Of a DNA stretch of 64,000 bases, positions 1 to 14,300 are shown in pieces. A program made the translations under genes and the position numbers. The notes under the pieces were generated by a model that worked only from the letters and a program-made list of their open reading frames with translations, ran no database searches and was not told the DNA's origin. This stretch comes from Effrenium voratum (Eukaryota > Sar > Dinophyceae > Suessiales > Symbiodiniaceae): NCBI GenBank assembly GCA_963377175.1, contig CAUJNA010000476.1, positions 157,950 to 221,949 of the forward strand, read 5' to 3'. Within the stretch, counting starts at the first letter, position 1; every line of letters starts with the position of its first letter.

Positions 1-1171
1 ATGTGACTCGGAATGAGTTGCAACCGGTGAGGGACTTCTGTGTGCCCATAGGGGGGCCAAGAGGTCCACCATTGAGCTATCACGGGGGTACAGTAGTTCT
101 CAGGCGCCCCCCCAAAAAATTGGGGACTGTTGATAGATAACAGGCTGTTTCTTTCTCCGGAGACGGGGCTTCAAAAAATGGCCCAGAGGGCTTGCCAACC
201 GCTGGGGTCAGTCGCTGAGTCCCTGGAAGAAGGGACAAGGCTGCCAAATGGCAGGCGGCGTTTCTAGCTTTCTTGCAGGTCCTTGCGCTCTTTGCGTCTT
301 TGCAGAGTAGGGCAGGGTTCCGAATTTTCAGGCGAGCGCCCTGTTGCTAAAGCTTTACTCCCTCTCCTTGGTACAAGAAAAACGCGGGCTCCACCTAGGT
401 CTTCTTTTCGCCTCTCAAGACATTTCTGGCCGTTGTCAGTTTCGTTTTGGTGAGTAGTTGATGTGAGGCATTCCTTATCACCTGTGACGCAGGTTGATTC
501 TGGTTGATTAACCCATTAATCCGGGTTCGTGCTAGGGTTGATTTATCCTTGGGGGGTGGGGGTGGGGGAGGGAGCGTTATGCTGCAGGAGAGCAGACATC
601 AACTTGATATGCTACGCATTTCCAAATATTATACACAACTGTACGGCAAGGGACAGGACCTGGGGGGAGGATCGTGGCAAAGTCCTCTTGCAGAAACCAG
701 AGAAGGAGAGCATGAACAATTCTCGCGTCGCCTCCGTTTAAGGCAGCGTCCCGGTTCTTGGCATGTGAAGGTTCTGTTGCTTTTTTTGCTGTGCCCACTT
801 GTGAATTGGTCTGGGCTGCAATGAGTGACGTCTTTCGCGTGTCTTTGCTTCTTTGGGTCTCTGTTAATTTTGTGATGGGGGCTGCAAAGATCATGCCATT
901 TAGCTCTTGGCTGCAAATGCAGGGGGTTAACATCAAACATACATGCACCCAGGCTTCCATCATAAATCTGTGTACAACCAAGGCATGTTTGTTTGTTTGC
1001 TTTTTTGTTTGTTTTGTGTTTCGTTTGGCATGTTGAATCACAGTCGATGATTCTGCGTGCACCAAACTTTGTTCATGGTTTTCCTACAACGGATGAGCCA
1101 AAGTCAGCAGTGATTCGAGAGGATCCTCCGAGAAGGTTGCTTTGTTTTTTGTATTTTTGTTGGGATTCCAG
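1..1171. other. Presumed intron or upstream flank, no gene seen
   Basis: I see no convincing exon here. Overlapping open frames on both strands between 504 and 1065 have no recognisable motif and cross G-rich low-complexity sequence at about 551-575. If the gene starts left of the window, this is intron. Confidence 0.4.
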
Positions 1172-1207
1172 GCCATGGACCTGTACGAGAACAAGAACAC
1201 CTTCGAG
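1172..1207 (+). CDS. Candidate exon of the glucan synthase gene, N-terminal region ([11 protein letters not shown])
   Basis: The acceptor is CAG|G at 1169-1172 and the frame reads [15 protein letters not shown] donor can be placed at 1208 (phase 0) or at 1218 (phase 1, adding ANS). The phase-0 end joins the next candidate exon at 2451. The peptide is not recognised; assignment rests on composition and splice pattern. Confidence 0.5.
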
Positions 1208-4163
1208 GCCAACTCGTGCGCGGGTGGGACGTGAGGAAGGAGCGTCTGAAGGGTCCCCCTGAAACTGGTCTCTTGATGTGCCTTTCGACAAGTGGATGGT
1301 ACGGAAAAAAAGTAATGACGAGAGCCAAGCGGAGACCAGCGGAGGTCAAAAGCTGAGCTAAGGACACCTTGGAATGGGGTCAGGGATTTCTCTATGGGGC
1401 TCCCTTTGTAAATCTGAGGTTTACAAGCTTGACTCTGAAGCTTCTACCACGAGGATCGAGGTGCATAGGCCCAGATCGGCTCGGGAGCAGCTTTCAGGGA
1501 GGGTGCCTACAAGGGTCCGGGTTCTGGGGCTGGGCCCCGATACCACCTGAGCCTTAGGCTTAGGAAAACCAGGGAGCCTGGCAAGGCTTGTCTTAGAAAA
1601 AAGTAAAACAAATGCTACATGTTCCAATCCTGAGAATGAAACATGTCTGCGCGGTTCTAATGCTATAGACCTGAGCCTGCCCTCACAATGGGAGTTGCCC
1701 TGTGCCTTCTGGGCGAAGCCTTCAACCGTCGGGGCCTCAAATTCCAGTTTCTCAGCCCGCGAAATGCGCGGAGTTTGTTTTCCTTTCAGCACGAGTGCCA
1801 ACTCTGAGAGCATATGGGTGTGCCCTCTCTTTTTTTGGGGCACCACCCCGAAAATTGTGGGTTTGTCTTTGGTTTCCCCCTTAAAATCACCGAACAAGGA
1901 GTACCCTCATCCCAACACGGAAGCCACCTCCAAAAAGGGGCTTTCCAATCAAACGAGACACGCGCACACAACAATCCGTATATCAAAGTCAAGTCGGAGT
2001 TATTGATGACCTGGGTTCCGAATCATTCGCCCGTTGAACAAGATTTTTGCCGAGCTCCTGAAGTTCAGATGAAGTTCAGTGTGGTACTTTTTGGGAGTTC
2101 CAGCCCGATTTTTCAACGGAAGCAGACTCAATTGTTGGGGGATGTGAACCCCTGGTTCTCGTCGGGGGTAGATGGGAAACCACCCTCTTCCTCCAAATCA
2201 CAATGGTACCAAAAGCATGATACCAACTCTAAAAAGCACAACCTTTTGGGAAACATGTCGGATTTTCCGACTTGGACCCACAAAAAGTGGAATACTTTTT
2301 GCAGTGGGGTCGTGACAGCAACCAAGACTGGGATGCCCCGAAACTGACAAAATGGGGACCCCGAAACCAGGCCCAAACAGCCCAAACAGCCCAAACACTG
2401 CCCGGCCCAAACGGCCCGATCCATCCATCGCCTCGCTTTCGCCTTCGAAGGCGGTGCAGCGCTCCCGGGAGGCCTTGAGCCGTGGCCAGCCCGCGCTGGC
2501 GCTGGCGGCCGCGGAGTGCCTCGGACAAATCGATCCGCTGAGCCCGTGACCCGCGGAACCGACGCGACGTCCGGGCCGCGAGGCAAAGTAGGTCTCCCCA
2601 GCTAAGTGCCCGTTTACCTTTTTTTTGGGGGGAGGGTTGCCCTCCTAAAATAGACTTACAGAAAAAGTTGGTACCCTTATTCTAACCTCTGGAGGACCTA
2701 GATCAGGTATCCCTTAGTTGGTGGTTTGGACTGGTTTGGATTTGGATTCGAACCCCTGGCGTTTGTGGAGGGTAAATGGGAAGTGGAGCGTAAATGGGAA
2801 ACCACCCGACCCCGTGCGACCGGTCGAACTTATCGGCCCGCGGCTGAGGTGTTGAGGGAAAGGAATTTGGAAAGTCCGGTTCGGTTTACAGGAACTTGGA
2901 CATTCAACCGTCAGGTATCGTTTACATCGTCTCTTCACTGTTGTTTCCATGTCTTCGGGGTTTTCGGTTTTGTTTAAGTTTATCTGGGCTGCAAAAGAAC
3001 CAAGTGCTTTTACTACCATACCAAGGGTTGGACAGCTGTGGGTGGATAGAATCCAGGAAAAAACGCGTTTGGGATTGGCATTGTGATTATCCCAGTGTTT
3101 TTTAGTTTTATCCATCCCAACTGGTGCCATTTTGTGGAGATCTTGTCTATCCAGGCGACGCGATCAAAACGGGGTCCGGGGGGGGGCCCATGCACCGCCG
3201 CGTGAGACCTGTCTTGAACATAGGCTCCGGGAAGCAAGCGCCGAAGGGGACACTTTGAATCCGCGATGCCAGAGTTGTCTCCGAGTGCCGAGCAACAAGT
3301 GCAAAGGGCCTCACAATTTGCTTCGAATAGCTTTTGGTTCGGTAGAGGGAAATGAAACCCCAAGCCCACGTTGAGGCCATGTCCCATGAAACAGCCTTCT
3401 TGGGCGTGTTGGCTTGTTTCATTTGGCTTGGACTTCCACAAAAAAAGAGCAACGTGATGTTTTTGCGTTTGGTCGTCCTCGAGAAACCAAGCCCCAAAAG
3501 GGGCCTTGGTTTGCCTTGCCGACCTCGGCTTGCCCCTGTGCGGCCAGGCGGCCAGGCGGTGTCTCAAAAACGGAGGGGGACACCCTGATCTGTGCTCGTT
3601 TTTTGGTGGTTTTAAAGGGAAACCAAAACGAACACCACCATTGAAAAATCACATCCCCTCGGTTTTGCAAGTGCTCAAAAGGTGAGCTGAAAGAGCTGTG
3701 TTCTTCATGTTCAGGGTTTTGACATGCAGCAGAACGGACGTTTTCAGATGGGTTAGGGCGGGTGAGGCGTCCGCATGAGCAACTCACAACATTGCTGGTC
3801 GACACAATGGTTCTTTCTCGAAACCAGATGTTAAGACCTCTTTTTCCCCCTCTTTTTTCCCCGGTTTTGTCAGGCCGTAAGACAATCCGTTTGCGGTTAG
3901 GGGAATCAGCGGGCCCCTCAAAGGCTTCGCCTTGATCTGCACCTTGCATTTCCAGGCATATTGCTTGTAGCCACCAAAGCAGCATACACCCCTTACACAA
4001 GTGGTACCAGTAGAGCCGTCGAAGCCGGTGGGCGGAAGTTTCAAAAGATATAAAACACTATAGTATTGTTTCTCTTTCTTTTCGTGTTTTTTCTTCTTCT
4101 TGCTGTTTGTCAACCTTCTTCTTTCATTCATTATTTCTTTCATTCTGTCATTATGTTATGATT

Positions 4164-4223
<60 letters not shown>

Positions 4224-5320
4224 TTTTTTCTCCTTTCTTTCTTTCTCTCTTTCTTTCTGTCTTTTGATCTTTATCTTGTCACCTCTCTTTCTCTGCCTAC
4301 TTAGCAATGTATCTAGCTACATATTTGTCTATCTCTCTTTTTATATCTACCTATCTATCCATCCAGCCATCAATGAATTATCCTATCATCTATCCATCTA
4401 TCTAATCTCTGTAGCCGTCCATCTATCTATCTGATCTATCTGATCTATCTGATCTATCTGATCTATCTGATCTATCTGATCTATCTGATCTATCTGATCT
4501 ATCTGATCTATCTGATCTCTCTGATCTATCTGATCTCTCTATCTCTCTATCTCTCTGATCTATCTGATCTCTCTATCTCTCTATCTCTCTGATCTATCTG
4601 ATCTATCTGATCTATCTGATCTCTCTATCTCTCTATCTCTCTGATCTCTCTGATCTATCTGATCTATCTGATCTCTCAATCTCTCCATCTCTCCATCTCT
4701 CTATCTCTCTATCTCTCTATCTCTCTATCTCTCTATCTCTCTATCTCTCTATCTCTCTATCTCTCTTCCTCTCTGTCTCTCTATCTCTCTATCTCGCTAT
4801 CTATCTAGCCAGCCAGCCAGCTAGCTGGCTAGCTAGCTATCTATCTGTCCATTCATCTATCCACCTACCTACCTACCTGCCTATCTATCTATCTATCTAT
4901 CCATCCATCTATCTGTCTGTCTGTCTATCTATCTATCTGTGCTCGATTTTCGGAACGCGCTGTGCCTGCCACCAAGTCCGCCTGACCTTGCAACAGTGCC
5001 ACGCCCACGAAGTCTACGCATGACGTGAAGTGCTGCGCCTGCCACGCAAGCGAATGTGGCGACATCTTGCGCGCGTCGGTGCCAATGCCCCGGCTCCGAG
5101 CCTGCTCCGAGTGCTGTCCGAATGTGCTCTCCGAATGTGCTCCGACCACCCAACCCCGCAGAGGGTTGCATTTTGTAGAATTGTGTATTCCGCCACCACA
5201 CGCGCAGGTTTTTTTTTTTGGCGCGCGCTGATTCTTTTGCGTGTCATTTGTAAGAGAGCCAGCTTTGAATTAGCTGGCATACTACGGACCCAAACTTGAA
5301 GGAGTATATATGTATATATA

Positions 5321-5369
<49 letters not shown>

Positions 5370-8300
5370 GTGTGTGTGACCTTTTTTCGGGGAGCCCCCC
5401 AAATGGATGGTCTGGTCTCCTTACTTCCAGCCCCAGACTCCTTGGCACGTCTCCTCCCGCGCGCGCGAGTGGCGCAAGTGGCGCGTGGCTTGTGAGGTCC
5501 CAGCGGATGCGGCGGCTGCTGAGCCACGCGCCGGGGGAGCTGTGGCGCCTGCAGATCGCCATGGCCTGGAGCTTCACCTGGCGCGATCTGAGACCCGAGG
5601 GGCGGCGGGAGAGGAACCCCAGCTTCTGGTCGGGGGGGGGGTAAATGGAAAATCACGTAAGAACGGAGGGGAAGGAGTGGGTGCCTGATGGCTTGAAAAA
5701 GGCTCGAGTCGCTTCCCATTTAGCTTGAAAGTTTTCGGTCCCCATTTTTTCCCGGCTATTTGGGAACGGATAGTTGGACGGGCTTGGGGGAGAGTGACCA
5801 ATCCAATCAGCGCCCAATTCAGGGCTCTTCAATGGGAAGGCTAGGCCCAAGGCTTCATTTTGAAGAGGACGTGGATCCCGTTCATCGCGCCAACTGGCTA
5901 CCCTCCCACCAGCTAACATGGATTGGTGCACAGACCCTGTAGAAAGACGACTTTCCTCTTGGAAAGGGCCTTTGCGCACTTCCATGTTAGTTGGTGGGAG
6001 GGTATTTGGCAAAGAATTTTTGGACTTTCGCTTTTTGGGAAACTTCCATTGGACCCACAAGAAGTTAAGCTTCTTGTAGAGGGGTCAACAGCAACCAAGA
6101 AAACCTGAAGGGATGATGGGGGAAACAGATATAGATTTTGGGCCAAACGGACAAAGCAACCTTTTTCACCAGACCAAAAGGAGGTTTCTGTGGTATGGCC
6201 AAAAAACTACGATCGTTCAAATCGTCGCCTTGTGAGCGCCCCTTGAAAGGGGAAGTCTCAGACCCCATTGGCCCAATTGGGCACGGCCGAAATGGTTCAA
6301 CCTTGTGGCATCACTCTATCAGATTCTGCTGAGATACTGTGGATGGACGAAATTTATTCTGTACCACGGTTCAGAAACCCTGGTTTGTGATGATTCCCCT
6401 GTAAATTCCAAGAAACGTTGTGGTTTCAACCATGGTTTCATTTCGTGGTGCGAAATGGATGTCGCAATCATCCACAGTGGGGGTCACAACTCCGTCGCGT
6501 CTCACAGAGCACCCGACACGTCTCGCCGGAGGTACGGCATCCCGGATTTGGCCAGTGGCATCGAGCAGGGCCTGAACGGACTGTGCTACCGGAACGACCA
6601 GGCCCGGGACCGAAAAAGGGACCCTGTTGCCGACTGAGCCATCTAACCAACCAGAACCCCCAATTTTGGCCAATGACCCGATTTTTGGAGGGTCATGGAG
6701 TCTACCTTGTTGGGCGTGTAGAACCAAGAGCCAATTTTGGGCTGAGGCAAACTGGCGGTTTGAGGTTGCGACTTGAGTACCACAGCACAAGAGATGGCAA
6801 AGGCCAGACCGAGGTTTGCTTTGGATCAACCGCGCCTCTAGAAATTCCAGCAAACCTCACTTGCTGTGAGCCCCGGGTTTTGAACTGCTGCGGATGGACC
6901 AGATCCTAGTTGGTAGGCTTAGCATGGGGTTGCTTCCTTCCTAATTGGTGCCCATGGATTTTGTCCATCCACACGGTAGTGGATAGGAATGAACCACATG
7001 TTGGTTGGCCAACGGAACCTTCAAGGGGCCCAAAAGAGACGGCCCCCTGCGCTCTTTCAACGACATCAACTTTGGAATTCAATCCAGGAAGTGAGCGACT
7101 GGAAGCCGCCGTCGTGTACCCTGAGGGTCGTCCCCGATTGGCTGGAATGGAGTTTTGTGCTGCCCAGACGTCCATGGGGCATTTCTTGGGAGCCAGGAGG
7201 GGTACACCCTCAATGTGTGCTTCTAACTAAACTGCTGGACCCCCTTGTTTGGGCGGGTTGCGGAACCAAAAGAACACAACCGCTTTTGGGGTTCCCTTAT
7301 TTTGGAATTTTGATAAACCCTAGCAATCAACGGTGAGTGAAGGTCCCTTCACCTTCAACCATACTGCGGATGGGCGCAATCCATTTCGCACCACCTAAGA
7401 AACCATGGTTGAAACCATAACAATAGTTGATATTTGCAGGTGCATTGAGTCATTCCAGGGACACTCCCTATCAAGATTAGGGGTTGCCCTCAGATTGGTT
7501 CACATCACCAGGTTTTGATCGATCCTTGTGAGGTCCAATGTGCCTTTAACCAGGGAGCCTTTCAGAGCTACCAGGAGTTCTGTACAACATGGCAGAATCA
7601 GCGCCAGCGTGTGGTTTTTCTCCTCGACTCAATCGAGCCACAAATCAAAACCGAGGTCAATGAAGGTTAGTAAGGGATACTCCCAACCATAAATGGGTGC
7701 CCTCGCCGCCTTTGGGATTCGGGAAGCATGGCTTTGATCGCTCAATTAGTGGCCATTTTTGCAGCTTCCAAACCTAGGTTTTCCTACAAACCTAGAGTCT
7801 CCGCGACCCTGAGAAAATGGGTTAATCCGAAAACCCTTACGTGGGTTGCAATAACCCCCGAACTTGCTCTTGCGACCTCGGCAGGGTCCATCCGAGAAAT
7901 TGCTCATGACCCCCAGTTGCCCATTGGCGCTGTTTTCCCTTCTTTTTTGGGAAGGGTTCCCTTTCAAGCTCAACCAACCCAAAAAAGGAACCCCCTTTTT
8001 CTCAAGGCCGCCATTCCCAAACCCTGGGTCATTCCCTATTAAGCACCATGTGTTTCGGCTTTGAGTGGTTTGGCGCGTCTCAAAACCCTTCCGTGGGCGT
8101 TTTTGAACTCACAGCGCTGTCCGAGGAGCGCATGGAGATGAAAAAGAAGATGGAAGAGGAGCACATCCCAGGCGGAGCTCTCGGCGGATCGATCAATGGG
8201 GTTCATATGTAGCGATATATGTATACATAACACATATATGGGTGTGTCTTTTTTAAGGGGATCCTCCCCCCTCCACAAAAACAAGACAATGGTGGTGTTC

Positions 8301-11300
8301 CTTTTGGTTGTCCTTGAACACCACAAGCAAAAAATACAAACTCATCTATATATATGCATGCATGCACACACATACACATACACATACACATACACGTACC
8401 AATACACAAACACATACACATACACATGCACATACACATACACATACACATACACATGCACATACACATACATACGCACAGACACACAGACACACAGACA
8501 CACAGACACACAGACACACAGACACACAGACACACAGACACACAGACACACAGACACACAGACACACAGACACACAGACACACAGACACACAGACACACA
8601 GACACACAGACACACAGACACACAGACACACAGACACACAGACACACAGACACACAGACACACAGACACACAGACACACAGACACACAGACACACAGACA
8701 CACAGACACACAGACACACAGACACACAGACACACAGACACACAGACACACAGACACACAGACACACAGACACACAGACACACAGACACACAGACACACA
8801 GACACACAGACACACAGACACACAGACACACAGACACACAGACACACAGACACACAGACACACAGACACACAGACACACAGACACACAGACACACAGACA
8901 CACAGACACACAGACACACAGACACACAGACACACAGACACACAGACACACAGACACACAGACACACAGACACACAGACACACAGACACACAGACACACA
9001 GACACACAGACACACAGACACATACAGACACACAGACACACAGACACACAGACACACAGACACACAGACACACAGACACACAGACACACAGACACATAGA
9101 CACACAGACACACAGACACACAGACACACAGACACACAGACACACAGACACACAGACACACAGACACACAGACACACAGACACACAGACACACAGACACA
9201 CAGACACACAGACACACAGACACACAGACACACAGACACACAGACACACAGACACACAGACACGACAGACACGACACGACACACAGACAGACAGACAGAC
9301 ACGACACACAGACACACAGACACACACACACAGACACACAGACACACAGACACACACGCACACACAGACACACAGACACACAGACACACAGACACACAGA
9401 CACACAGACACACAGACACACAGACACACAGACACAGACACACAGACACGACACACAGACACACAGACACACAGACACACAGACACACAGACACACAGAC
9501 ACACAGACACACAGACACACAGACACACAGACACACAGACACACAGACACACACACACAGACACACAGACACACAGACACACAGACACACAGACACACAG
9601 ACACACAGACACACAGACACACAGACACACAGACACACAGACACACAGACACACAGACACACAGACACACAGACACACAGACACACAGACACACAGACAC
9701 ACAGACACACAGACACACAGACACACACACAGACACACACACACACACATACACACATACACACATACACACATACACACATACACACATACACACATAC
9801 ACACAGACACACATACACACATACACACATACACACATACACACATACACACATACACACATACACACATACACACATACACACATACACACATACACAC
9901 ATACACACATACACGCATACACACATACACACATACATACATACATACATACATACATACATACATACATACATACATACATACATACATACACACACAC
10001 ACATACATACACACATGCATTTGGAATCATGCTACATCCAAGTTCACTGGGTATGGACTAGCATGTTTTCGCTTGAAAGCAACCGTTGCCGCAGTTTCGG
10101 CTGGACCATCAAGAAGCTTGTCACATTTGGCGGGGGGGGGGGGGGATGTTTTAAACAACAGCAAGCCTTGAAAGGGGTGAGTTGGCCATCTGCACTTCAA
10201 CCAGCCTCTGAGGCAAACCGAGGGGATATCATGCATATATATATATATATGATGTGTGTGTGTCCATGCATCTAGATTTACATACATATGGATATGTGTT
10301 GTGTAGATCGGTCGAACTATCCTCGGGACAGCAGCTTCCCGGACTTTTCTCAGAATTCCCAACTGGTGGCACAACTTCGTGTGCGGACCACCTCCAAAAA
10401 TGGCAGAACACCCGAGAAGAGGGATGCGAGGCCAAAAGCGGGCGTGTTTGGGTCAGGTATCATTTCGACATTTCCGTGATGGGTTTCACATCGGATGATG
10501 AGGCACACCTAAACCCAGGGGTTGTGAAATCAGCATTTTCTGGGTTGAAGTCGAGCTTGGGGCGTGGTTTCAAAGCGGCTCTATGCGGTTGGCTCACTGC
10601 ACTTGGCTCTACGTATTTGATTCTGCGCAAGTGATTCGATTCTATGTAAGTTGGTCCAAGAATTCCGTGCGCCTTTTTGCAGCTCGAGGCGATGTGGCAG
10701 CCAGCATCCTGGCCAATTGCGACTACCAGGCAGCCCGCATCAGAAAAGCTGATTTTTGAGCACGGGGAGCCAGAGCGACATAAGGACAGTACTGGCTAAT
10801 GACTCTGAGGGGCCATTTAGGACCGTATTAGGACCATATGAGTGTTGCTCAAAAATAGGGGTACCCCAAAGTGTGTTTTTTTCTATGTTTTTCTTTAGGG
10901 CCTCAACCTTCCCATGGCTCCCCGTGACGATGCGGCTCTGAAATGGCAACCCGTCTCTGATGGTTTTGGGCTAAAAACAAATCAATCTCGCTTTCGACTG
11001 CCAAGGTTAACCTGGAGCATCGAGGGGTTTTGGCTGTGATTCATAGAAATTTTCCTGGAGCCCCCCCCCCCCCAAACACACCACCCAAACACACCTCCAC
11101 AAATGGTCTTTTTAGTCTCTTTCCCAAGGGATGCGTTTAAAGGAATGTCATGTGAGCTTTACGGGCATCCTGGCAAAGGCATCCTTGTCATCGGTTGAGT
11201 TTGACCTGGGTCCTGCATACCTTCAAGAAGAAATAGCATGTTGTTCTTAGGATCCGAGTATTTGTCCTATTTTCGGCAGTCCACAAAGTCCTAAACTCAA

Positions 11301-14300
11301 AAGCCCCTGTTTCAGCAGGATACATTTGTCCAACGGTCTTACAAGACCCCCTGTTTGTCTTCCATTTACTTGAGAATATTTGCTATTTTCCCCTGTTTGT
11401 TATTCTCTCTTGGTTTTAAAGGACATCTATCCGCATTGGATACATATTGTTATTTTTTTCCCAGGGGGCGAAAACAGCAAATGGAGGTTGCGGATTTGCA
11501 ATTGGGGGTTCCACCTTGGGCCAAATCGGGTTTCTCCACACGTGTTCTCCGCGAGGCTTTGGGCCAACAGACGGACGGCGGGTTTTGGCATCAGGAGCCG
11601 ATGACCTGCTGGGAGCAAGGTTTGTGGTTGGGTTAGGTTGTTCTTGGGTTGTTGGGCTACTGGATTCTTGGGCTGTTGTCGCGCTTTGCGAGTCCCATCG
11701 GGATGGTCATCTTGCTGTTTCAAGGTGCTGGTGACGGGTGGCGCATCTTCTCCAGATTTGTCTGAAGGGTGCGGTTTGGGGGTGCGGTTTGGGGGTGCTT
11801 TTCGGGGTGCTGTTGGAGGTGCTGGGGACGGTGCGGGCGCATTTTATCCCAGATAGCTGAAAGCCATTCGGGGTTCTTACTTGTAAAAATTGGGCAAGCT
11901 GTTTTGCGAGTTCGGGCCAGGTTGGTGTTGCAGGTGCTGGTCGGTGCTGTTTGGTGCGCTCAAGGTGCTTTGGCGCTTGAGTGTCTGTTTTGCGATGCAG
12001 TCAGGGTGCCGGTCATTGTGCTTTTGAAATCTCCCATCCTATTGTAATTCGATTCTCTGCATTATTAGTCTATGCTTTTGCTGACACACTGTTTCTTGGC
12101 GGAAGTGACGTAAAAGTGGGGGGCACACGTAGACAATGCCCCTGACATCTTGACAACATACAGGAAGCATCTACTTTCACTCAACCGTAAGACCTTATCC
12201 AAGGAGGTCTTCGGAAATGGGGTTTGTTTGATCTTAGAGGAAGATGTTGGACAATACTCAGGACTTCTCCACGGAGTTAGATGTTGAAAGATGTTCGGTT
12301 TCCGTCTCTAAAAATCAGAGCTCTTCATTGTTTATTTGTTCTGTGCTTTGGTCGTCTTCACGTTTGGGAACACTTGGGTGGGGAATATCATTTGGAAGAC
12401 TCAATTTTAACTGCGCCAAATGATGTTTCATTTTCACACTCTAAGCCCCTGAAAGTTCCCTCCCACTTGATAAGCCTCAGGCATTTTGCGTCGTCTATGA
12501 GATATGAGTCTTCAACTTTGCTTTGCGCTTCCCAGCCACCCCCGCAGGTTTTTACGCTTTTGAGTGATTTCAGGGTTTAGTGGTTGGGCTTCCATTTAAT
12601 CCACCAAATGTTGGCAATCTGAGGACAACACAGTGTGAACATGTCTTTCTTGTGTCTTCCGCTTGATTCTTCCCTGTTGATGGTGTGGATCTGGTGTTTG
12701 CTTGGAGGCTTGCGGGATCACCGACGCAAAACAACATACGTACTATGTTTTGTTTGTTTGGCGTTCTTATGTGCCTTGGGCTTTGTCTCGCAGGACTCTT
12801 TCCTCGGAGGGCCGATGCGGCTGGGATCTGCTGTGCCGAGGGTGAACGACCAGGCAGTCGGAACCCACGCCTGAAGGGGATGGGGTGCTCGCGGGTCTTT
12901 GTTATTTTCCAGACATCCGAAGATTAATCAATTCATTCTATGTTATTTCCATTATATTCTCCATGTTAGATATAAATAAAGCATTTCATAATATTGCATG
13001 ATGTTTTTGCCTTCACCCAGGTGGAAGGAGTCTTGGTGGTTCCTAGCCATCCGGTTCCTTAGGTTTTTTCGAGTTTTGGGTTGGCTTAACGAACCCAATG
13101 GATGATGCTTAGGTATAAGCGGTGGTGGTTATATATGAACCCCCCTTTGTTTGAATGGTGGCTTGAAATGCAGGTTTAGGAAACACTTCGAACACCCTTC
13201 GCAACCAGCGGTGAAATCTGATGGGCAACCAGATTCCATACGCATGCGTTCTTTTGCTTAGATCATTTGAACATGTGTAGCCGACCTTGGCACTGGACGG
13301 CCAGAGCCTGCAGTTCGGCTCCAAGCACCTCCCTCACTGTTTCCTGGGATGACCTGCTTGACCTGATCGTGCAGTCTGTGGTAAATGTTTCGGGGGGGCC
13401 ACTTGAAATCTTGCAATCAACTTGACCGACTCCTTTTCGTTGAAGTTCGCTGGAGACGACCCCGCCATCTCCCCGCCTGTCGCGTCCGCGAGGTGGGGAT
13501 CCTGGGGCGGCTCATGGGGTCCAGCGGGCCCCACTGGTGCGAGGACCCGGTGCTGGACCGGCAGAACCAGGCGCGCGGCGTTTCCGCCGTTTGGCCGTTC
13601 TCGCCGTTTTGGTCGGCGGAAGTGGACGCTTTTTTCTCCGGACCAAATGGGCGTCTCGTCGTTTTTTTTGGGAAAGAAACACAATGGTTGGACCCCTGAA
13701 AATGGTGCAACAGGTTGTTTTTTGGGGCTTCCCTTTGAAGCCAGCCATGGCACAGATGTACATTGGAAGACCAATGCTTCCAAAATTGCGCCATATGGCT
13801 ACATGTAGAGACTTGACGCAAGCTCGAACTTGGAGGCAGCAGGCCCTGTCGTGACCGTGATTGGAGGGTTCAAGAGGACGCAACGGAGTCGACTGACTTG
13901 GGGCAAGCCAACCGCCGCAGGCGCTTGGCAGAAGTGAGCAGACTGCGACACTGACGACGGCAATCAACGCGTGCGGGCTTACGCTGGATACGGACGTATG
14001 CGTCGGCCTTTGTTGCCACGATCTGGCTCCAGCACATCACGTGACCGCCAGACCGGTGATCGCGAGTCGAGTACTCGGGGCGCCTTGATTCGGCAGCTGC
14101 TGAGTAAAATGAACATGACGCATTTGCACGTGCGGGATCCAGGCTTGCGATCATTGGTTATTGCCATTGTGGTGATGTGACAACTAATTTGGGTACACAG
14201 ACAAACACACACACACATGGCAGGACAGGATACTTGTCTTGAAAATCAATACGGGACTTTACGTACGCTTCTCCTTTTCCCCGTTTGGTTTTAGAGGCAA

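Noticed and set aside
4107..4304. Phe/Ser-rich open frame
   Set aside because: Translation of the CTTT microsatellite.
8196..10171. Very long open frames on both strands rich in Thr-Asp-His-Arg or Cys-Val-Ser
   Set aside because: They are translations of the ACACAGAC array and its flanks; all long frames share the same repeat and carry no other signal.
13281..13345. Candidate exon reading [13 protein letters not shown]
   Set aside because: It looks protein-like, but no GC donor leaves phase 0 as needed between the exons ending at 10729 and starting at 13493, and the acceptor is not AG|G.
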